A stretch of 64,000 bases of DNA from Martensiomyces pterosporus. Lineage: Eukaryota; Kickxellomycota; Kickxellomycetes; Kickxellales; Kickxellaceae. The notes beneath the pieces were generated by a model. It saw nothing but the letters and a program-made list of their open reading frames with translations. It did no database searches and was not told the origin of the DNA. Made by a program: the position numbers and the translations under genes. How positions within the stretch are numbered: the first letter of the stretch is position 1; every line of letters starts with the position of its first letter. The stretch is taken from positions 51,024 to 115,023 of the forward strand of contig MU603981.1 in the NCBI GenBank assembly GCA_025201845.1. Direction: 5' to 3'. This document shows, in pieces, positions 37,755-49,000 of this stretch.

Positions 37755-39389
37755 ATGGCTTCGAAAACCTACATTGGCCTGAGCTTCGGCAACCACAACT
37801 CGGTTATTGCGATCATCAACAAGGACCACCGCGCCGAGGTTATTGCCAACGAGGACGGCGAGCACAAGACGCCCACTTACATTGCCTTCTCGGGCGAGGA
37901 GGAGTACCACGGATCGCAGGCCAAGCACCAGTTCGTGCGCAACGCCAAGAGCACCATCATGGGATTCCGCGACCTCTTGGGCAGGTCGTACTCCGACGAG
38001 CTCAACAACCTCCACCCCGGCTTTGCAAGGATCGGCAGTGCTGACGGAAAGCCCGTCTTTGAGGTCGAGACCATGAACGATGACGGCGAGGATGTCACCA
38101 TGAAGCTTACCCCGCACGAAGCCACCGTCCGCTACTTGGCGCGCCTGAAGACTACTGCGGAGGACTATCTGGGTAGCAAGATCGAGGGTGCTGTTCTGGC
38201 CCTCCCCGTTTCGTTCACGGATGCCCAGCGCAAGTCGGTCGCTGAGGCTTGCGAGGCCGCCGAGCTTCCCCTCCTCCAGCTCATCTCGGAGCCCGCGGCG
38301 GCTGCCCTCCAGTACCGCCTGGGCGAGGACGCCTCCCACGACGATGCCAAGGACACCCTGGCCATTGTCGTCGATGTCGGCGGCTCTGGGTCGGACGTCA
38401 CTCTGCTTTCCGTCCACGGCGGTCTGTTCACTGTGCTGGCTAACAAGCACACCGAGGAGCTCAGCGGCGACACGCTGGACGATGTCCTCGTGAAGCACTT
38501 TGCGGCCGAGTTCAAGCGCCAGTACCAGATCGATATCCTCGATGGAAACAAGAAGGCAGTGCGCAAGCTCAAGCAGGCCGCCGAGGTCACCAAGCGCACT
38601 CTGAGCGCCTCGGCTACCGCGCCCTGTGCCGTCGAGAGTCTCGCTGACGGCCTGGATTTCAGCAGCACTATTAACCGCACCCGCTTCGATATCATTTCCT
38701 CGCGCGTCTACGGTCCCCTGCTCGACACCATCACCTCGGTCATTGCTGAGGCCGGATACACCCCTGCTCAGGTCGGCCAGGTCCTGTTCTGCGGTGGTGC
38801 TGCGCGCATCCGCAAGCTCCAGTCCAAGGTGGCTCTTCTTTTCCCCGAGTCCACTGTTATTCGCGAGGACGGCGGTGAGCTCGACGAGGTTGTCGCCTCC
38901 GGATGTGCCGAGCAGGCTGCGCTGATTGCCCAGGGCATCGTTGAGGCTGCTGGCCTCGAGGCCACCAACCTCCAGGCGTCTGTGCTTGCCAAGCCCGTTG
39001 GTCTCCAGATCTCGGCCGACAGGCTTGCTGCTGTGCTCCAGAAGGACACCCCTCTGCCCGCCTCCAGGACCATCAAGGTGGCTCTCCCTGCTGGCGAGAA
39101 GCGCGCCTACCTTGCCATCAGCGAGGGCGAGCCTGTTCCTCCCAAGGAGGAGGAGGAGGATGATGTCCCCAGCGACGGCGAGGATGAGGAGGAGAAGGAG
39201 GAGGAGAAGGAGGAGCCTGCCCTCTACCGCCCCTCCAAGCTCCTTGCCGAGATGGTCCTGGAGCTCGACCAGGCTAACGAGAACACACGAGTTGAGGTCA
39301 AGTTCTTTGTTGGCACCGATAAGAAGCTCACTGTCACTGCGTCGGAGCCTGTCTCGGGCAAGTCCATCACTGCCGAGATCCCCCACTAA
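37755..39389 (+). CDS. SSZ1: Ssz1-type Hsp70 of the ribosome-associated complex
   Basis: A 544-residue atypical Hsp70. Ssz1 binds the J-protein zuotin to form the ribosome-associated complex, which stimulates Ssb at the ribosome exit tunnel. The nucleotide-binding domain is complete: YIGLSFGNHNSVIAII for phosphate loop 1, VVDVGGSGSDVTLLSV for loop 2, and LFCGGAARIRKLQ. The substrate-binding domain is truncated to a short beta region, without the helical lid or C-terminal EEVD, as in yeast Ssz1 (538 residues). An acidic Glu/Asp/Lys insertion lies near residues 455-485. It is intronless with very strong C/G-ending codon bias, as for PAB1, implying high expression. The family is fungal, so this is one of the best taxonomic markers in the window. 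Confidence 0.95.
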   Translation: MASKTYIGLSFGNHNSVIAIINKDHRAEVIANEDGEHKTPTYIAFSGEEEYHGSQAKHQFVRNAKSTIMGFRDLLGRSYSDELNNLHPGFARIGSADGKPVFEVETMNDDGEDVTMKLTPHEATVRYLARLKTTAEDYLGSKIEGAVLALPVSFTDAQRKSVAEACEAAELPLLQLISEPAAAALQYRLGEDASHDDAKDTLAIVVDVGGSGSDVTLLSVHGGLFTVLANKHTEELSGDTLDDVLVKHFAAEFKRQYQIDILDGNKKAVRKLKQAAEVTKRTLSASATAPCAVESLADGLDFSSTINRTRFDIISSRVYGPLLDTITSVIAEAGYTPAQVGQVLFCGGAARIRKLQSKVALLFPESTVIREDGGELDEVVASGCAEQAALIAQGIVEAAGLEATNLQASVLAKPVGLQISADRLAAVLQKDTPLPASRTIKVALPAGEKRAYLAISEGEPVPPKEEEEDDVPSDGEDEEEKEEEKEEPALYRPSKLLAEMVLELDQANENTRVEVKFFVGTDKKLTVTASEPVSGKSITAEIPH

Positions 39390-39904
39390 GCACGCCTTGG
39401 TCCTTTCTAGAGCTTATTTCCTCTTCTTACTCCGCTACACATTCATTTGTTTGCTTCTTTTAAGTGTCAAGCCTGCTCTGTTCCTGGATTCTGCTTCTAG
39501 CGCCTTCCACCATCTGCGGGAAGACACGGGTGGTGGTACCACGGGTGATTAGGCTCTGATGCACTTGGCTCGTGATTGTTTCAAGCATGGGACGATCAGA
39601 CCTCACATCCACCTGACACGCACCAGTGACCATGCCAAATTATGCATTTTCTGGGCACCAGGGAAAACCGCCACATATGCGAAGCGACACAGCTCGGGAA
39701 CATAAGGGTGCCCTCCCTTTCGCGCTGTCCGTGATGGCACCCCTTTTCTTTTCTCCTCTGCTCCATTCCAAAAGTATTCCACGCTGCCGCCTACTTATTA
39801 TTATTATTCGGCCGTATTCTTTTTGTAACAGTACTGAAACAAACAGCTGCTCCACACGGACTTATTTTCTGCTTGACTCATCTGCATTTCTTGCTTCTGC
39901 TAAA
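39390..39904. other. Intergenic, SSZ1 3' / choline kinase 5'
   Basis: About 515 bp. The downstream part (39700-39890) is pyrimidine-rich with a TTATTATTATT run at about 39796-39806 ahead of the kinase start. Upstream in-frame sequence of the kinase (from 39626) is judged non-coding. Confidence 0.4.
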
Positions 39905-41627
39905 ATGTCAAGTGGCCCGTCGCCAATCTTTGCTCCGCTCAACCCGTCGCCCCGCCTAGTGGCGCAGATGACCGGGCTGAGTCTGCAGCAGAGCGAGCTG
40001 GAAGTGTCGCAGCAGTACAACCTCAAGCGCATGCTACGGCGGATCCGTGCATCGCGCCGAGTGATAGCGCCGCGGCCCAAGCGAACCAACTCGTTCGGAC
40101 GCACCAAGCACGCCCTGGCCACGTTCAGCCTACCAGCGCCGGCATCGGCCGCTGCCAAGGGGCAGCAGAAGGGCGACCAGGGTGCAGCTGTTGCCGAGCA
40201 AAGGGACGACGAGTGGGAGGAGGACGAGGATGGTTTGTCGGTGCGCCGAATGGACGTCACCATAGAGATCGGCGACAGCCCATCGGCGGAGGAACTGAGG
40301 AGGCGGATCGCGCAGCTGTTCAACACTGTGTTTTCGCCACAGCCGCCGATTGAGGCCAAGAGCGTCAGCGTGCAGAGGATCAGCGGAGCTATGACCAACT
40401 GCATCTTCATGGTCACTCTGTCGCCTGCTCCAGCCGTCCTCGTGGCACATACGCCACAGGTGCACAAGTGGGCAAAGTCAAGGACTGCTAGTGGACTGGG
40501 GGAGGCTCAGCTGCCGGCAAAGTACCTCCTGCGCGTGTACGGTGCTGGAGTGGACGAGTTCCTCTCGCGCGAGAAGGAGCTCTACTGGCTTAACCAGCTG
40601 ACCTCGCTGGGGTTCGGCCCCAAGCTGTTTGGGATCTTTGGCAACGGTCGGCTGGAGGAGTTCCTCGAGAGCTCCACCCTGACAAAGGAGGACATCAGAC
40701 ACACATCCACCAGCAAGCATATTGCGCGGCGGATGTGCGAATTGCATAGTCTTGTGAGCTACTACAGGCCGTTCGACTGTAACGAAGGCGGCGAGGACGT
40801 GCCGTCGGGCGTGGACCTCAGCGGACGACCCGAGCTCTGGGCAAACGTCGATGCGTGGATGCGTCTGGTGCAGAAGAAGTGGCAGCGCATCCTCGCTGTC
40901 TGCGCCCAAAAACCCCAGTGCATGGAAATCCTCAATTCGTGGGACCACGTAAAACAGGCTGTGGAGAAGCTGCGCGCCGTTATCGATACCACAGACTCGC
41001 CCGTTGTGTTTGCACATGACGACTTGCAGTACGGAAACATCCTGCGGCTCTCGAGCACTGGCGAGCTGGTGGTGGTGGACTTTGAGTACGCCGGATACAA
41101 CTACCGCGGATTCGACATTGCCAACCACTTCTGCGAGTGGATGGCCGACTACCACCACCCGCAGATCCCGCATTTGCTGAGCGAGGATCTGTACCCGAGC
41201 AAGGAGCAAAGAGTGCACTTCCTGCGCACCTATGTAAAGGCCAAGGCGTTCCTGGACGCGAACACTGCTGAACGAGGATCTGTACCCGAGCAAGGAGCAA
41301 AGAGTGCACTTCCTGCGCACCTATGTAAAGGCCAAGGCGTTCCTGGACGCGAACATGCGTGCGGATGCAGAGGTTGTCGAGTCGGAGTCGTCGGACTTGG
41401 GAGTCGAGCTCAGGTCCATCAAGCTCAGCGAGAGCAGAATCGACTCGGAGGTCCAGGCCCTCGATCGCGAGGTCGCGCCCTTTGTCATGGCATCGCACTT
41501 CCACTGGGGCATTTGGGGGCTGCTGCAGGCATGCTCCAGCGACATCGACTTTGACTACGTTGGGTATGCCGCCCAGCGTCTGTCCATCTTCCTGCGCATG
41601 CTGGGCGAGATGGACAGTGCGAAGTGA
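39905..41627 (+). CDS. CKI1: Choline/ethanolamine kinase, frameshifted by a 91-bp duplication
   Basis: First enzyme of the Kennedy pathway, phosphorylating choline and/or ethanolamine with ATP in the cytosol. As assembled, the frame is broken: a 91-bp tandem duplication (41175-41264 repeated at 41266-41355) shifts the reading frame, and an uncorrected reading gives 549 residues with a nonsense end at 41554. Without one copy the gene encodes about 543 residues, ending normally at 41627. A basic/disordered N-terminus of about 100 residues precedes the kinase. Landmarks are LLRVYGAGVDEFLSREKE, the phosphotransferase motif AHDDLQYGNILRL (catalytic Asp at about residue 373; the usual His-Asn-Asp reads His-Asp-Asp) and the Mg-binding VVDFEYAGYNYRGFDIANHFCEW. 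Choline versus ethanolamine preference cannot be read from sequence. Confidence 0.9.
41175..41355. repeat. 91-bp tandem duplication inside choline kinase
   Basis: Two copies with period 91 bp and one visible mismatch near the left edge (TGCTGAGCG versus TGCTGAACG). 91 is not a multiple of three, so it frameshifts the kinase just before its C-terminal helices. Confidence 0.93.
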
Positions 41628-41794
41628 GCGCGCCTTCCTCCGCCCGTACACACGTATTTCTAGCCATTTTTTCTCTCGCCACTATCCGAAAGCAAACACG
41701 CATTTCTGACAAAATGGAACGTCCTGTTGTGTGCTCTGAAAGAAAGGAAAGTATTAGAAAGGGTATTAGGCGGAGAGGCGTGCCTGCACGAGAG

Positions 41795-44700
41795 CTATTT
41801 CTTGTTGAACCACGATGTAAACCGGTGCCCAATAGCCTTAAACACGCCCACCCGCGACGTCGAGCCCAGCCTAGACGCCGACGACACCGCCGAGATGACC
41901 GACCGCGGGGACATTGACGCCAGCTGGGACGTGGGGTCGCTGGCGGCAATCATCTGGTTGTTTCTGCTGAACAGTGACTTTGTGCCTGTTCCGCTCTCGT
42001 ACGCCGATCTCGCTGCCACCGCCGTGGATTCCGGCGAATACAGTGCGCTGTCAGCCGCCGTGGCCGCCGTGCTGCTGCTGCCGCCGCCAGGCATCGAGAT
42101 AGACCGCCGCAGCACGCTGTTTACCCTTGTGTTTGGTCTGCCCCACCCGTTGGCTCCTGCGCTCACAGTTGCGCTCTCTCCGTCCACGAGGGACGACGTC
42201 GTATATGCCGTCACGTCAGCTCCGCTAGCAACCAGATCATCGGGGTTAACCCCCAGCATTCCCGTCAATTCGGGACCGCCGCTCTCCGAGTCAAAAAAGT
42301 CCATCTCCTGCACGAACATCTTAATCCCCGCCGACCCATCCTCCTCCATCGACGACGTCCTCGGCTGCTGCTGCTTTGCCGCCGGTGCAAGCTCATTGAT
42401 TGCGTCCTCGACGTCCAGCTCGTCCATACCGATATCGTTGGCGCTATTATTCGACAGCGCATCAAACATCTGCCGCACATCGTTATCGTCGCTGCTATTG
42501 CCGCTGTCATCTCTTGTGCAGGTTAGCCCGCTGCCACGCACATTTCTGCTAGTGCGTGTGCTGCTTATACGGTTGGGCGACGGCAGGTAGCTGATGGGCC
42601 TCTCCCACTCCTTGTCGTTCAGCACCTTCTCTGCTGCCGAAAACACTGCACGCGCAAGGTCGTACTCCGACGAGTTGGTGCTCGCATCTCCCGCACCGCC
42701 ACCGCCATTGCCACCGCCATTGCCGCTGCCATCATTATCGCTACGCCTGTTACTGTTGTCGCCCATGGGCGTGGCAGCAGTGCCGCTAGGTGCAGCGCTG
42801 TCAGGCGAAGCTAGGGAGGAAGAGGCAGAGGCTCGCGGCAAATTGTCAGTGCTGGGCTCTGCTGCCACTGCCGCCACTGCCGCTAGTGGAACAGTAGTAG
42901 CAGAGGCAGTAGAAGCACGGCCACCAGCGTTTTCAGACGTTGGTGCGTCGCCAGCAACGTTTGGCCGGCCATCGCCATTCCCAGCGCTGCTGCTACTGTC
43001 TACAGTCACGTCCAGAGATTGATGGGCAGGCATGAAGATCTTTGGAGTAAGCGGCAGTATCGCGTCGTACCTGTAGCGCAGCTGCTCAACAGCATTGGGC
43101 AAGGGGCCAAGCTCATAGTCTGCCGAGGTGTTGACCTTCATGTCAGCAGCCAAAGAGGCCGCTGTCGTGGATTCACCCCCTCTAATGGGCGCCGACTTGG
43201 ACGACTTGAACGTGCTATACCGCGTTGGCGTGTCATCTCTACTGGCTATATCCGACTTCTCCTGGAACGCGCCCACAGAGAACCTGTTCCCCTTCAGCCG
43301 CGACCTGTCCTGCTGCTCAGCTGCTAGCCCGTCGTCTTCATGACCCTCGCCCAAGGATGGCTGCTGCTGCCTTGACAAAGTCTGCCCCGACGTGCTAGTT
43401 GGCGTAGTCAGCTCTATGGCGGATCCCAAAGGCGTACGCGTGGTGACCCTTTGGCTTCCACGCGCAAGGCTCGAGACGGTCACGCCGATAAGCAGCTCAT
43501 ACGAGAACGACAAGAAGTGGCCGGGGACCATCAGCGCAGTCAGCGGGATGTTGGTGTGGATGTTGGCGCTGTACGAGCGGCTGCCCGAAATAATGGCCAC
43601 CGACCGCGCCACGCCATCCCACTTAGTTGACCCTTCGGACCCCTCGCCTGCCTGGTCACCGATCTGCACATTGTGCTGCGACGCCTCATCGCTATTGCCT
43701 GCCACAGCCACAGGGCTGCCGCCATTACCGTTGCTGACTGAGCCAGCACTGCTACTAGCTGGCTGGGCAGACGCAGCGGCTGCAGCCAGTCCAACGCCAG
43801 TCGACGTCAGCGTGAGCTGCTGCCATGGCCCCAGCTCAACCACGCGCGTCCACAGGATATCTGAATCATCGTTGCTATCCACCGGCGACTTTTGCGACGA
43901 CTGAGGGCGCGAGCCAGCAGACATCTCCGCTGTTTCCGCTGAGCTAAACGTGCGTCTCATTCGGCACTCTACCCGCTGCCTCAGCTGGCACTCGGCCTTG
44001 CGTATAGTGCGGTTGGCCTTTGTGCATTCGATGTAAACGCCGCCAACCACCTGGTCGCCAGGCACATAGTCCGGCTGGGCCAGAGTAACCCTCGTCACCA
44101 AGCACTCTTTGCCGCGGTCATCGTAGGCAACACGCGAAACAGCAGGCTGCGCGGTCGCCGAGGCCGGCGACTTGGTCAAAAGCGGCACAAACGGCACATC
44201 CAGCGCAAACCTCGCCACAACGCTCGTGCCATCCAGACCAACAGCCCACCCAATCACCTGGTAGCTGATCTCAAACGACTGCGTCGGCGCTGCACTGCAC
44301 ACACTCTTGATTTCGGCAGGGTAGTTGGCCCTGGGCAGAGCAATGGCAAACGTGAGCTTCTTTTCCCAGCCCTCATCGTCGTCCCATCCATTCGAAGTAG
44401 ATGGCGGCGGGGGTGAGGAGTCCTCCTGGCGGTCCCACACCACGAGCCGTTCGTCAAAGTAGACCTTGTTGAGTGCGCGCGCGCCCTTGCGCGGCTGCAA
44501 TTCCTCCAGCTCATCGTCAAAGTCGTCCATCGTTCCTCCCACCACCTCGACGCCTCGGAACTGGACCTCGACGCGGCCGATAGCATCGTTGGATTTGGCT
44601 GTGACCAGCACATGGCCTACACAAAAAGGATCCAAATGAAAAAAAAGCCAAATCGCAGTAGTAGCGTACACAACTTTTGGGGGGTGCAGGTGGTTGCTGC

Positions 44701-45178
44701 AGCATTCGCAAATGAGTTTTGGAGCAGTGAACCAACACGTTCGCTCAAAATTGGGGGAACGGGTGGATGCTCGTCTATTCCTTGTGCTAGACAATGCCCG
44801 TAATAATAATGGCAGCAGCAGCAGCAGCAGCAGCAATAACAAAAGCCTCTTCCAGAACAGAGGAACGGCAGCAAAACAAGTATCTATAGCCGAACAATAA
44901 TGGCCCAGCGCTCCGCGCATCGCTGCAAGCCTCCGCCAACCAAAGAGCGCACTGGCGAGGCAAGCGCAACAGCACTGGCGATACAGGGATAGGCTGGTCT
45001 GGAGGGGGGGTTTTTTGCACGAATAATATTTACCTTTCAATGTGCAGTCTGGTCCTGGTGCAACCAGTCTCTCCGCCTGTGGCGGGGTCAGGAACACCTC
45101 AATACTGGCCTCTTTTCCTGCGCCATTGCTGCTGCTGCCAGCGAGCGATCCGGTAGCTGGCTGAGCTGATGGTGGCAT
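41795..45178 (-). CDS. Arrestin-domain (ART-like) trafficking adaptor, two exons
   Basis: A 988-residue protein with an arrestin fold at its N-terminal half. Exon 1 is 45178-45034 and exon 2 is 44616-41795 (intron GTAAAT...TGTAG, 417 bp). The arrestin N-domain starts at IEVFLTPPQAERLVAPG and continues across the junction into LKGHVLVTAKSNDAIGRVEVQFRGVE. The C-domain begins near VTRVTLAQPDYVPGDQVVGGVYIECTKANRTIRKAECQL and includes a block with NIPLTALMVPGHFLSFSYEL. Long Ser/Thr/Gly/Asp-rich disordered segments fill loops and the C-terminal third, which ends in a basic, aromatic tail (FKAIGHRFTSWFNKK) that could contact membrane or ubiquitin ligase. Fungal arrestin-related proteins recruit Rsp5-type ligases to plasma-membrane cargo. 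No clear PPxY motif was seen, so ligase recruitment is not proven. Confidence 0.75.
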   Translation of the reverse strand: MPPSAQPATGSLAGSSSNGAGKEASIEVFLTPPQAERLVAPGPDCTLKGKYYSCKKPPLQTSLSLYRQCCCACLASALFGWRRLAAMRGALGHYCSAIDTCFAAVPLFWKRLLLLLLLLLLLPLLLRALSSTRNRRASTRSPNFERTCWFTAPKLICECCSNHLHPPKVVYATTAIWLFFHLDPFCVGHVLVTAKSNDAIGRVEVQFRGVEVVGGTMDDFDDELEELQPRKGARALNKVYFDERLVVWDRQEDSSPPPPSTSNGWDDDEGWEKKLTFAIALPRANYPAEIKSVCSAAPTQSFEISYQVIGWAVGLDGTSVVARFALDVPFVPLLTKSPASATAQPAVSRVAYDDRGKECLVTRVTLAQPDYVPGDQVVGGVYIECTKANRTIRKAECQLRQRVECRMRRTFSSAETAEMSAGSRPQSSQKSPVDSNDDSDILWTRVVELGPWQQLTLTSTGVGLAAAAASAQPASSSAGSVSNGNGGSPVAVAGNSDEASQHNVQIGDQAGEGSEGSTKWDGVARSVAIISGSRSYSANIHTNIPLTALMVPGHFLSFSYELLIGVTVSSLARGSQRVTTRTPLGSAIELTTPTSTSGQTLSRQQQPSLGEGHEDDGLAAEQQDRSRLKGNRFSVGAFQEKSDIASRDDTPTRYSTFKSSKSAPIRGGESTTAASLAADMKVNTSADYELGPLPNAVEQLRYRYDAILPLTPKIFMPAHQSLDVTVDSSSSAGNGDGRPNVAGDAPTSENAGGRASTASATTVPLAAVAAVAAEPSTDNLPRASASSSLASPDSAAPSGTAATPMGDNSNRRSDNDGSGNGGGNGGGGAGDASTNSSEYDLARAVFSAAEKVLNDKEWERPISYLPSPNRISSTRTSRNVRGSGLTCTRDDSGNSSDDNDVRQMFDALSNNSANDIGMDELDVEDAINELAPAAKQQQPRTSSMEEDGSAGIKMFVQEMDFFDSESGGPELTGMLGVNPDDLVASGADVTAYTTSSLVDGESATVSAGANGWGRPNTRVNSVLRRSISMPGGGSSSTAATAADSALYSPESTAVAARSAYESGTGTKSLFSRNNQMIAASDPTSQLASMSPRSVISAVSSASRLGSTSRVGVFKAIGHRFTSWFNKK

Positions 45179-46000
45179 GGTTATGCGTATGCTCCTTTCC
45201 AGTCTGCAGTTCACGAATTAGAAAGCTGGAGCCTCAAGGGACGAAATCACCTTTGCTTGGGCTGTTTAGCGAAGAGAGCAAAGCGGTGTGGCGGAGAAAG
45301 GAGGGATCTCGATGGCAGGGAGAGTGCGTGAGCAAGAGGTAGCAGCAAAGCAGGCGAACGTCAAAAGAAAATAGGCGGTGTTAAAGTACAGGAATGTAAA
45401 AAAAGGAAAGGACAGTGGTGGAATGGAAATTTACGGGATGGAGGGAGAGAAGGCGAAAAAAAATGGGTGTGCTTGTGTGCTGTGGGATAAGAAAGAAAAG
45501 GAAGAAAGGAGTGGCGGGAACAACGGATGTCAAAGAGAGGGTGGAACAATGGAGAGAGGGGTGCGGGAGGAGGCTGGCTGCTGCCTTGTGTGCCAGACAG
45601 AGAAAGAAGGGTGCTCGCCGAGCTTGTCCTGTGGCTATCCCAAGAGTCAGCGCGCTGCTTGGGGCCGGTCCACACGCAGTGCACACCCCCTCGCTTGCCG
45701 TCTACTGCTCGCGGCCGATGCAGAAAACATACAGCAAAGCAGCAGGCGGGCCTGTTGCCAGCCCGCTCTTCGGAAGCGCATCTGGACAAAAACCGAGGAT
45801 GGGGGGTGCAATGGACCTCAGCTGGTGGCGAAGATCACAACAATCGCATGTCGCCATGCAAGTGGGTCCAAGCTGGATAAACTTCTATTGTTTCTACATG
45901 CCAATCCAGCTATCTATATGAAAGGCGGGCGGGGTGGTGCTGTGCAAGCTGCAGTGTGTGTGCAAATTTTTTTTATACAGTGGATGGGGTGGTGTGGGTG
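45179..46000. other. Intergenic, arrestin 5' side
   Basis: About 820 bp. It holds the promoter of the arrestin gene and the 3' UTR of the next minus-strand gene. It is purine-rich on the plus strand from 45380 to 45610. No gene was recognised. Confidence 0.4.
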
Positions 46001-49000
46001 TTAGATTCGGACAACCAGCCGAGTCAGCGCAGCGATGGCCTGCCGTGCCGACTCGATCTCCGCCTTCAGCTGCTCGTTCTCCGAGCGGATATATCCCAGC
46101 TGCGCCTTCTTTGCCGCGCTGGTGCTGGCATCGCTTTCTGGCAGATCCTCGCCGGCTGGCTGCTGGCCTCTCCTGCCGCTCTTCACGCGCTGCTCATCTT
46201 TTACTTCCTCCTTTTCCCCGTCATCATGGCCCAGCATCTGCCAGCTCCCGTCGCTATCGTCCAGATTGCTGCTCTCCGTGATCCGCGAGAGCGCATGCAT
46301 AAAGTCGCTGTACATGCTGGCTGGCCTTTGTCCCTGTTGCGGCGTGCGCACCCCCAAGCCAGATCGCCGGGCCGACAGCAGCGAGCGGCCAGTGGATCCA
46401 GGCAGGTGGCTGAATGGATCGCGCCCTGTACGAGGCGCAGTGGCGGATGAAATGGCGTCGTTGAAGTTAGACGCCGCTGTTCTCGCCGTCATCGGCGACA
46501 GCGACCAGGCGGAGCTTGAATTCGTTGCCCCCATCAGCGACGGCGATGGCGCTTGCGAGTCAGTAGCATGGCTAGACGCAAACCCGCCTACAGCACCCGC
46601 ACGGCCACCAGGGGTTGCATTGGCGCTTGGCGAGGCTGCTGCCGCCGCCGCCGCTGCTGCGTGGAGCTTGGCAAGTCCATCGCCAGCCTCGTTAGTAGGC
46701 GACAGAATGCTGCTTGACGCAATGGATGCCCTGGACAGCCGGCGGAACTCCATGTATCCAAATCCATCTCTGGACCAGTCAAACGAGCAGTCGTCATCGC
46801 CGCTCAGATCGTCCTCCTCATCCATCCACGCTGCAATTGCATCAATGTCATCGGAGCTCAAGTCGTCGCTGCCATCGTGCTCTCCGCTGGACGAGTTCAG
46901 CCCATGCACAGTCTCCGTCGCACTCATGCTGCCGCCAGAATCGTGCAGCGGCGCCGTTTTGGAGATGACCTTGGCTGCCACTTTCTCGCCCAAAAGATCA
47001 ACCAGGCATTCCTCGCGATAGTCCCCAATCTCTGCCTCCTCTGTCGCTTTGCGATACGCCTCGTTTTTCTGAGCTACGTGGTAGTAGTACACGCGCTTGT
47101 CCCACTCAATGTCCTTGAGCGGGAGCGGGATCTCTTGGAACATTGTCACAACCTCTCCGTTGTCGAAAAAGTCTGCGTCGTCGTTGCCAAGGTACGTGGA
47201 TCCAGAGAGCCCCGACGCGGCTCTGTTTCCAGGGCTCGTCATATGCGGCCGCAGCTTGGTGCTGTCAGCGCCCGATTCAAACTGCGCCTTGCTGGCCACC
47301 TGGGGGCTGCTGGTTTCTGCTGCTGCTGCCTGTGCCTCAAGCCGAGCAGCGCGCCGTGCACGCAGCTTCTCCAGCTTCATGCGTACCTCTGCTGTAGTGG
47401 TTCTGCGCTGCACGGACTTGGCCTCCTGAGTAGATGCGGCGCCACGCACACTGGCGCTGTCTGCAATCGACGCCGATGTCCTTTCGCTCATTGCTGGGTC
47501 CATGGTCGCCGCACGCCGCTTTTGCCTATACAATGCCTCAGCCTCGTCAGGAGTGACAATGCTTGCCGCCACTGGCTGTCTTGCAATGCCGCTGCCATCG
47601 TTGCCGCAGCTGGAGTCCGAGCCCAAGCTGATCGTGCTCACTGTGCTTGATGTGGCTCTCCGCTCGCGCCTTGTTTCAGCGCCAACGGCGGCTCGTGGTA
47701 AAGGCAAGGAGTCGAAGCGGGTGGGCGTCTTGGGCGATGTGAGCGCCTGGCGGGCGGTGTACTCGCGATGTGTCTGCTGCACCCGCTGCAGCAGCTTGTC
47801 AATCCTCTCGCTACACTCTTCAACTGGCATCGTTGGGTCTGGCGACATGTATCCAACGCCTCTCAGCCGGTCAGGCTTGTATATTGTCGGGCTAGGCTGC
47901 ACTGTTTTTGACCGCTGCCGCATTGCCAGGTCGCCATGGCTGCCAGCACTGCTGCCGCTCCCAGGAGTCGCTCGCTTGTTTTCACCATGCTCCGCATCGT
48001 CGCGCCTAACGGGCGTGACGCTGTCTCTTTCAGCAGCCGTGCGAACCCTTGCCTCACTAAACGCGCCGCGTCCGTTGCTGGCTACGGCAGAGCGTCTTTT
48101 AGGCGTGAAGAGATGCCGAGGTGCGCCAGAGTCAAATGGAGGCTGCAAACTATAAGCATCCACACGGCTGCTTGGCTGCTCTTCGTATCTCTGCTGCTGC
48201 TGCTGCTGCTGCTCTTCGGGTATATCGCCAAGCATATCTCCGCTGGCAAATGCCGTCTGCCCAGCGAACGTTTTCGACCGCACTCGCAATTCTGACGTTG
48301 GAATCGACGACGCCCGAGGCAGCCGCGAAGCGGGTTGCTGATTGGCAATTGTAGGGAACTCGCTCACGTCCTGTGTCTGCTTGTACCGCCTGCTGGCCGC
48401 GTCCATAGCACCTGCTGCCGGAGTGTGCGTGTGCGAATTTGAATTTTGTCTTAGCGTCATCCTCTCTCGAGCACGGCTTGATTGCATTTTGCTCATTTGG
48501 CGCTGAAAAAGAAGAGACGTGCCGTTTTGCAAGGGTCGCTGCTGGCCCTGCTGGGTGTCTGGCGGTGCCCAAGGTGGCGGTGCTTTTGTGGGTACTGGGA
48601 TTTGGCTGCTGGCCATTGGCCGCTGCTGTTGATGGGTATTGGGCGGTGGGCTGGTGCTGCTGTTTATTGTTCGCGACCGGGCCCTTAAGCCAGTCGGTGC
48701 CTCTGGCGAGCGTGGTGGCGGCAAGGGCAGCTCTCGCTCGTGGCTCCGGGGCGGCGAGACATTGCTGTGAGCTCTTGGGGCTGGTGCACGGTGATCTATG
48801 CCAAGCGACCGGCGTGAATGGGTTCTGCTCTGCTCCTGAGGCTGCTGGCTCGCCATCTTTGCAGTCGGGATGCTGTGTGCTGGGATCTGTGTGCTGGGAG
48901 TGTTTGGTGGGCGGATGCGCGATGAGTTACCAGTGCTGCTGACTGCAGCTGCTGTTGAAGCGGCGGTATTAATAGTGCGTGTAATAGTAGCTGTGGCGGC

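Noticed and set aside
37647..39386. A 579-codon open frame antisense to SSZ1
   Set aside because: It lies exactly opposite a strongly codon-biased Hsp70; C/G-ending codons on one strand remove stops on the other. Its Leu/Val/Gly/Ala-rich product has no domain.
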